The notes under the pieces: generated by a model | Seen by the model: only the letters and a program-made list of their open reading frames with translations | Told to the model about the DNA's origin: nothing | Database searches by the model: none | Program-made: the position numbers and the translations under genes | Part shown: positions 60,601 to 64,000 of the stretch, piece by piece | Layout of the letters: every line of letters starts with the position of its first letter | How positions within the stretch are numbered: position 1 is the first letter of the stretch | Source: Polyporus tsugae | Lineage: Eukaryota; Basidiomycota; Agaricomycetes; Polyporales; Polyporaceae | Assembly (NCBI GenBank): GCA_024305745.1 | Contig: JAHRBS010000003.1 | Coordinates: 310,001-374,000, forward strand | DNA length: 64,000 nt | Direction of reading: 5' to 3'

Positions 60601-63049
60601 CCAAACCAACGCCTGCGGCGTTGTCCACCCGGCCAGAGACTTCCTGTACCGCAAGCTGTGCGCGCGCGACTCCATATATGGACAGGTGCCAACTTATTTC
60701 CAGGGATGGAATGCGGGCATAGATCCGTCTGGTTCATGCCTTGGCATATCAAGATCGTCGCTCGGCAGTGCGAGTACGTATCTGAGGTAGCGGCCGGATC
60801 CGGGGCGAGGAGGCGACGGGTTGGCGGCGACTAGTACTGCTACTGACTAAATTTCGCGTTGAAACACCAAAGACCAAATGTCTAGCCCTGAACATCGCAA
60901 GGAATATGACAAAGTGGTATCACGAACCGGCGATGGGCATATAGTTTTGAGAAGGTTAGGTCGGGCTGAGTGACTCACTAGTCTTCCGAGGCAGTCAGCC
61001 GTTCAATGACCTCGTGGCATGAACGGTGTGCGAGCGACTTTAGATGGATCTAACTCCTTCCTCATTGACCCCAGAGAGGTCGCATGCGTAAGGGCCTCTG
61101 ACCACCTCCAAGGGCAGCATGAGATGGGTGTGCCTGACGTTGTGAGAGAGCAGAGGAGTAAACTGTTTACTCGCGAGTCGAGATGTTCGTCCCTGCCCGA
61201 TGTAGATAAATCCCTTGTCAGCTCTCCCATAGTCTGTGTCGGAGAAAGGACTTACTTACGGACTTGCATCATGACAAAGGAGATCCTAAACGCCGCTTGG
61301 CCGAGCAGTATACGTACATGTTCGTCGGCGGCGGCGGTGCGGCATACGTGCCTACCCAAACGAGTTTGGTCACTTGGCAGTAGGAAGTAGGATATACGGC
61401 CATACAGTAGGTGTAAGTCGCTCCCGCGCCGGCGATATGATTTCCAAGTTACCACTGTATCCGAGTGCTCCCCTCTGCGTTTCCAAAGGTCTAAAGCCTG
61501 GATCACAGCCGTCTGCTGAAACATCCTCTCTGCGACATAGCCGTTCAAAGAGAGGTTTGTGCCGTGCGCGCCGCATTGATTGGGTGGCTTCTGCCGCTCC
61601 CGCCGATGGGAAAAACCCCGGAAGTCATTCGGGTCCGCTTGCCGCCTTTTTCGAGGGGCCGCCGTTGGTCTGGTCCCAGTGGCAAGAAAGCCGCTTTCAC
61701 GTAAGAGTTGCGTAAGAGCGGCGGGGAAGCAGGTGGAGAGAGGCGTGGTGAGAATCGGCGAGTGTCGAGGGTACTCGCCGGAGGCCACGATCGTCGGGTG
61801 GATGCCGCCCCCAAGAGACGCGGAGGAGGGCCCGAATGACGACTGTGCAGGATGTGTGAATAAGAGAAGCACTCACAGGTTCTAACTTCCATGATTAGGC
61901 TTGGGAAGTGCAACAGTCGAAAGAGAAATCTGTAGGTCGTACTTAGCGGTATAGACTGATTTAGTAGCTAAGAGAGACCGGTGATCGGTGCTCTCAGCCT
62001 CTCACCTCTGGGAAATTCTTGCACCTCATCAGTCAGCAGGGAGTCTGCGTGCGCTTTGCCAGCTGAGAGAATAGTGTTCAGAACCCGACAGGTCTGCCAG
62101 TGGTTGGGATGAAGTTGGGCATGCGCACAGCGTGCAAAGCGCCGGTATCAGCACAGGCGCCACGTGGCAGTGCTGTCGGCGTTTATGTCAAGCGCTCTGT
62201 TGTTGTTCGGGGCCGCCGTTGGAGGGTTTACCGGGGTTTGACGTTTCCCAGCCGGGGCCCAGTCCGATTCTCCTGCTCAGAACAAGGTACAAGCTTTATC
62301 CTTACCATTCACCCGCTTCCTGTGCCTGATGACGTTCCGTTCAAGCCTTTCTGCGTCTAATGTCGAGCCACTCGGATGGCAGCCGCAGCCGGCAGCAGCG
62401 GCGGGTTGTACAATAGTATACTTTTACCTCCAAATGCCCAGCTTCAGTGTCGAAAGACTGTGCAGATCCTTGGGGTGTACATGTACATGTACGTTTCCCC
62501 ACCTCCCGGGGTACATGCTGCGCTCGGTGCTGATAGGAACCATCATAATCATAGGCAGCCGTGCCCGCCGTCATCATCGCAGCGCGACGTCGGACTCGGT
62601 GGCTTCAATAGCGCCGTTTTCTATCGCAAATATCGCTCACTGCGCACGAGCTATACACTGCGGCTCTCACGTACGGCGTTAGAACTATGCCAGGTCCGCC
62701 GTCCAGGTCCCAAATGGATGGATCCCATCACTTCCTACAAGGGCATCTCCCACCGGCACTGACCTACATCCATCCAGCGGAACAGCGACGCCCGTTGACG
62801 CTCAACGCGCCGCGCAAGCAACGTCTTACGTAGAACGTACGGTTGTGCGCTGCGCGGAACGAAGCTCTCACGCCTACCGTAGGACTCGCGCGGCGACCGC
62901 CCTTCAGGGCCAACAGCATTCAATGCGACCCACTGCCGTGGTGGTACGAGCTAGAAGGAAAGCTGCTCAACCAGCGTCGTCGACCGGCAAATGTACCGGC
63001 TGCATCCGCTTCCATATTATCTTCTGGCGCGCCCGCTTCGGTCGAGGAG
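57658..63049. other. 5.4-kb stretch between the two laccases, no supportable gene
   Basis: I searched for copper motifs and for splice-linked frames and found no laccase remnant. Frames such as 61252-61872 (-) and 59463-59918 (+) lack domains. Confidence 0.5.
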
Positions 63050-63056
63050 TATAAAG
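63050..63056 (+). promoter_or_regulatory. TATA box of laccase 2
   Basis: TATAAAG lies 83 bp upstream of the ATG at 63133, a normal distance for a fungal TATA promoter with a short leader. Confidence 0.65.
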
Positions 63057-63132
63057 GATGGCCTAGGGAGTTCATCCCAACCCCAGCTGAAGCATTCGAG
63101 TTTTCAGGCAGCCCTCTTCACCTTTCACCCCA

Positions 63133-64000
63133 ATGGCGAGGTTCCAATCGTTGCTCTCCTGCATCACCCTCCTTTTCGCTGCCTCGGCTTACGCAGGCAT
63201 CGGGCCTCAGACCGACTTGAACATCTCCAACGCAGATATCGCTCCCGATGGCTTCACTCGTGCTGCCGTCGTGGTCAATGGCGTCTTCCCTGGCCCCCTC
63301 ATCACAGGGAACATGGTAAGTGCCGTGTCTATTCCCTGCCTGCTGAGACTCTATTCACTGACGTTACGGTCGTGTTGGTTGACAGGGTGACAACTTCCAG
63401 CTCAACGCCGTCAACCAGTTGACGAACCACACGATGTTGAAGACCACCAGCATTGTGCGACAGCCCTCTCAATTTCTAGGTAGATGTTTGGCTAACGAGC
63501 GTTTCTAGCATTGGCATGGTTTCTTCCAGAAGGGCACGAACTGGGCAGACGGACCCGCCTTCGTTAACCAGTGCCCAATTGCCAGCGGGAACTCGTTCTT
63601 ATATAACTTCCAAGTTCCTGATCAGGCCGGTAAGCAATATCCTTTACGGGGTGACGTACATGATCCTCACGCCCGTCGCGCAGGTACTTTTTGGTATCAC
63701 AGCCATCTCTCCACCCAGTACTGCGACGGTCTTAGGGGCCCATTCGTGGTATACGACCCCAACGACGCACACCAGGCCCTCTACGACGTTGATGATGGTG
63801 AGGCTTCTGCCGAAGTTCGTGCTGTCATTTGGGGCTCATCTGACACTCGTTTCATATAGACTCGACGGTTATCACACTGGCCGACTGGTACCATACTGCT
63901 GCCAGACTTGGATCGGCCTTCCCGTGAGCACAATTGGCCTCTTCGTGGTTCGTTTCCGAACATCAACATTAATCTGGCTGGGGATATAGGTTGGGGTCAG
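63133..64000 (+). CDS. Laccase (multicopper oxidase), 5' part only, cut by the window end
   Basis: Signal peptide [21 protein letters not shown] and mature start [10 protein letters not shown]. Introns follow LITGNM, KTTSI, VPDQAG, YDVDD and RLGSAFP, matching or close to the first five intron positions of laccase 1, so the two are paralogues. Copper motifs L1 [15 protein letters not shown] and L2 [18 protein letters not shown] are intact and of the commonest basidiomycete form. L3 and L4 lie outside the window. The two genes are in tandem on the same strand. Confidence 0.92.

Overview
The window is nuclear DNA of a filamentous basidiomycete, most likely a wood-decay agaricomycete. The evidence is the many short GT-AG introns (about 50-70 nt), a chromodomain-bearing Ty3/gypsy element, a FunK1-type kinase, a fungal XPG-I/PIN nuclease relic, and two multicopper oxidases with complete laccase copper motifs and a shared intron pattern. 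No bacterial or viral operon structure is present.

Bases 1-19318 are repeat territory. Two 444-bp-LTR Ty3/gypsy chromoviral elements lie in opposite orientation: copy 1 on + (1-6346, its 5' LTR cut by the window edge) and copy 2 on - (12867-19318). They align without an indel (position p in copy 1 equals 19213-p in copy 2) and form a 6.35-kb inverted repeat around a 6.5-kb spacer. Both carry the same nonsense mutations and the same reverse-transcriptase active-site change, so both are dead. Copy 1 interrupts an XPG-I-like gene; copy 2 sits inside what may be a WD40-type remnant. The spacer holds tRNA-like box B motifs and an array of TCTGAA motifs.

Bases 19319-36900 hold a gene-poor stretch, then a FunK1-like kinase (23648-26412, +) convergent with a 16-exon phenol 2-monooxygenase-type flavoprotein (26754-29543, -), a short FunK1 relic, a 999-residue membrane protein resembling the vezatin/Inp2 peroxisome-inheritance family (31628-35964, -), and a divergent GNAT-type acetyltransferase (36415-36903, +) across a palindrome-rich promoter.

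Bases 36904-64000 are gene-sparse: an intradiol ring-cleavage dioxygenase (42404-43374), an HSF-type transcription factor (48477-51555), a basic protein of unknown function (53518-54483), a complete laccase (55320-57657) and a second, truncated laccase (63133-window end). All are on +. The deserts between them (36.9-42.4, 43.4-48.5 and 57.7-63.1 kb) have no supportable gene.

Functionally, laccases (extracellular phenol oxidation), a phenol hydroxylase (phenol to catechol) and an intradiol dioxygenase (catechol-type ring opening) lie within about 37 kb and could form successive steps of aromatic degradation. The linkage is loose, so co-regulation is only an inference. All spliced models here were built by eye from splice signals and reading-frame continuity.
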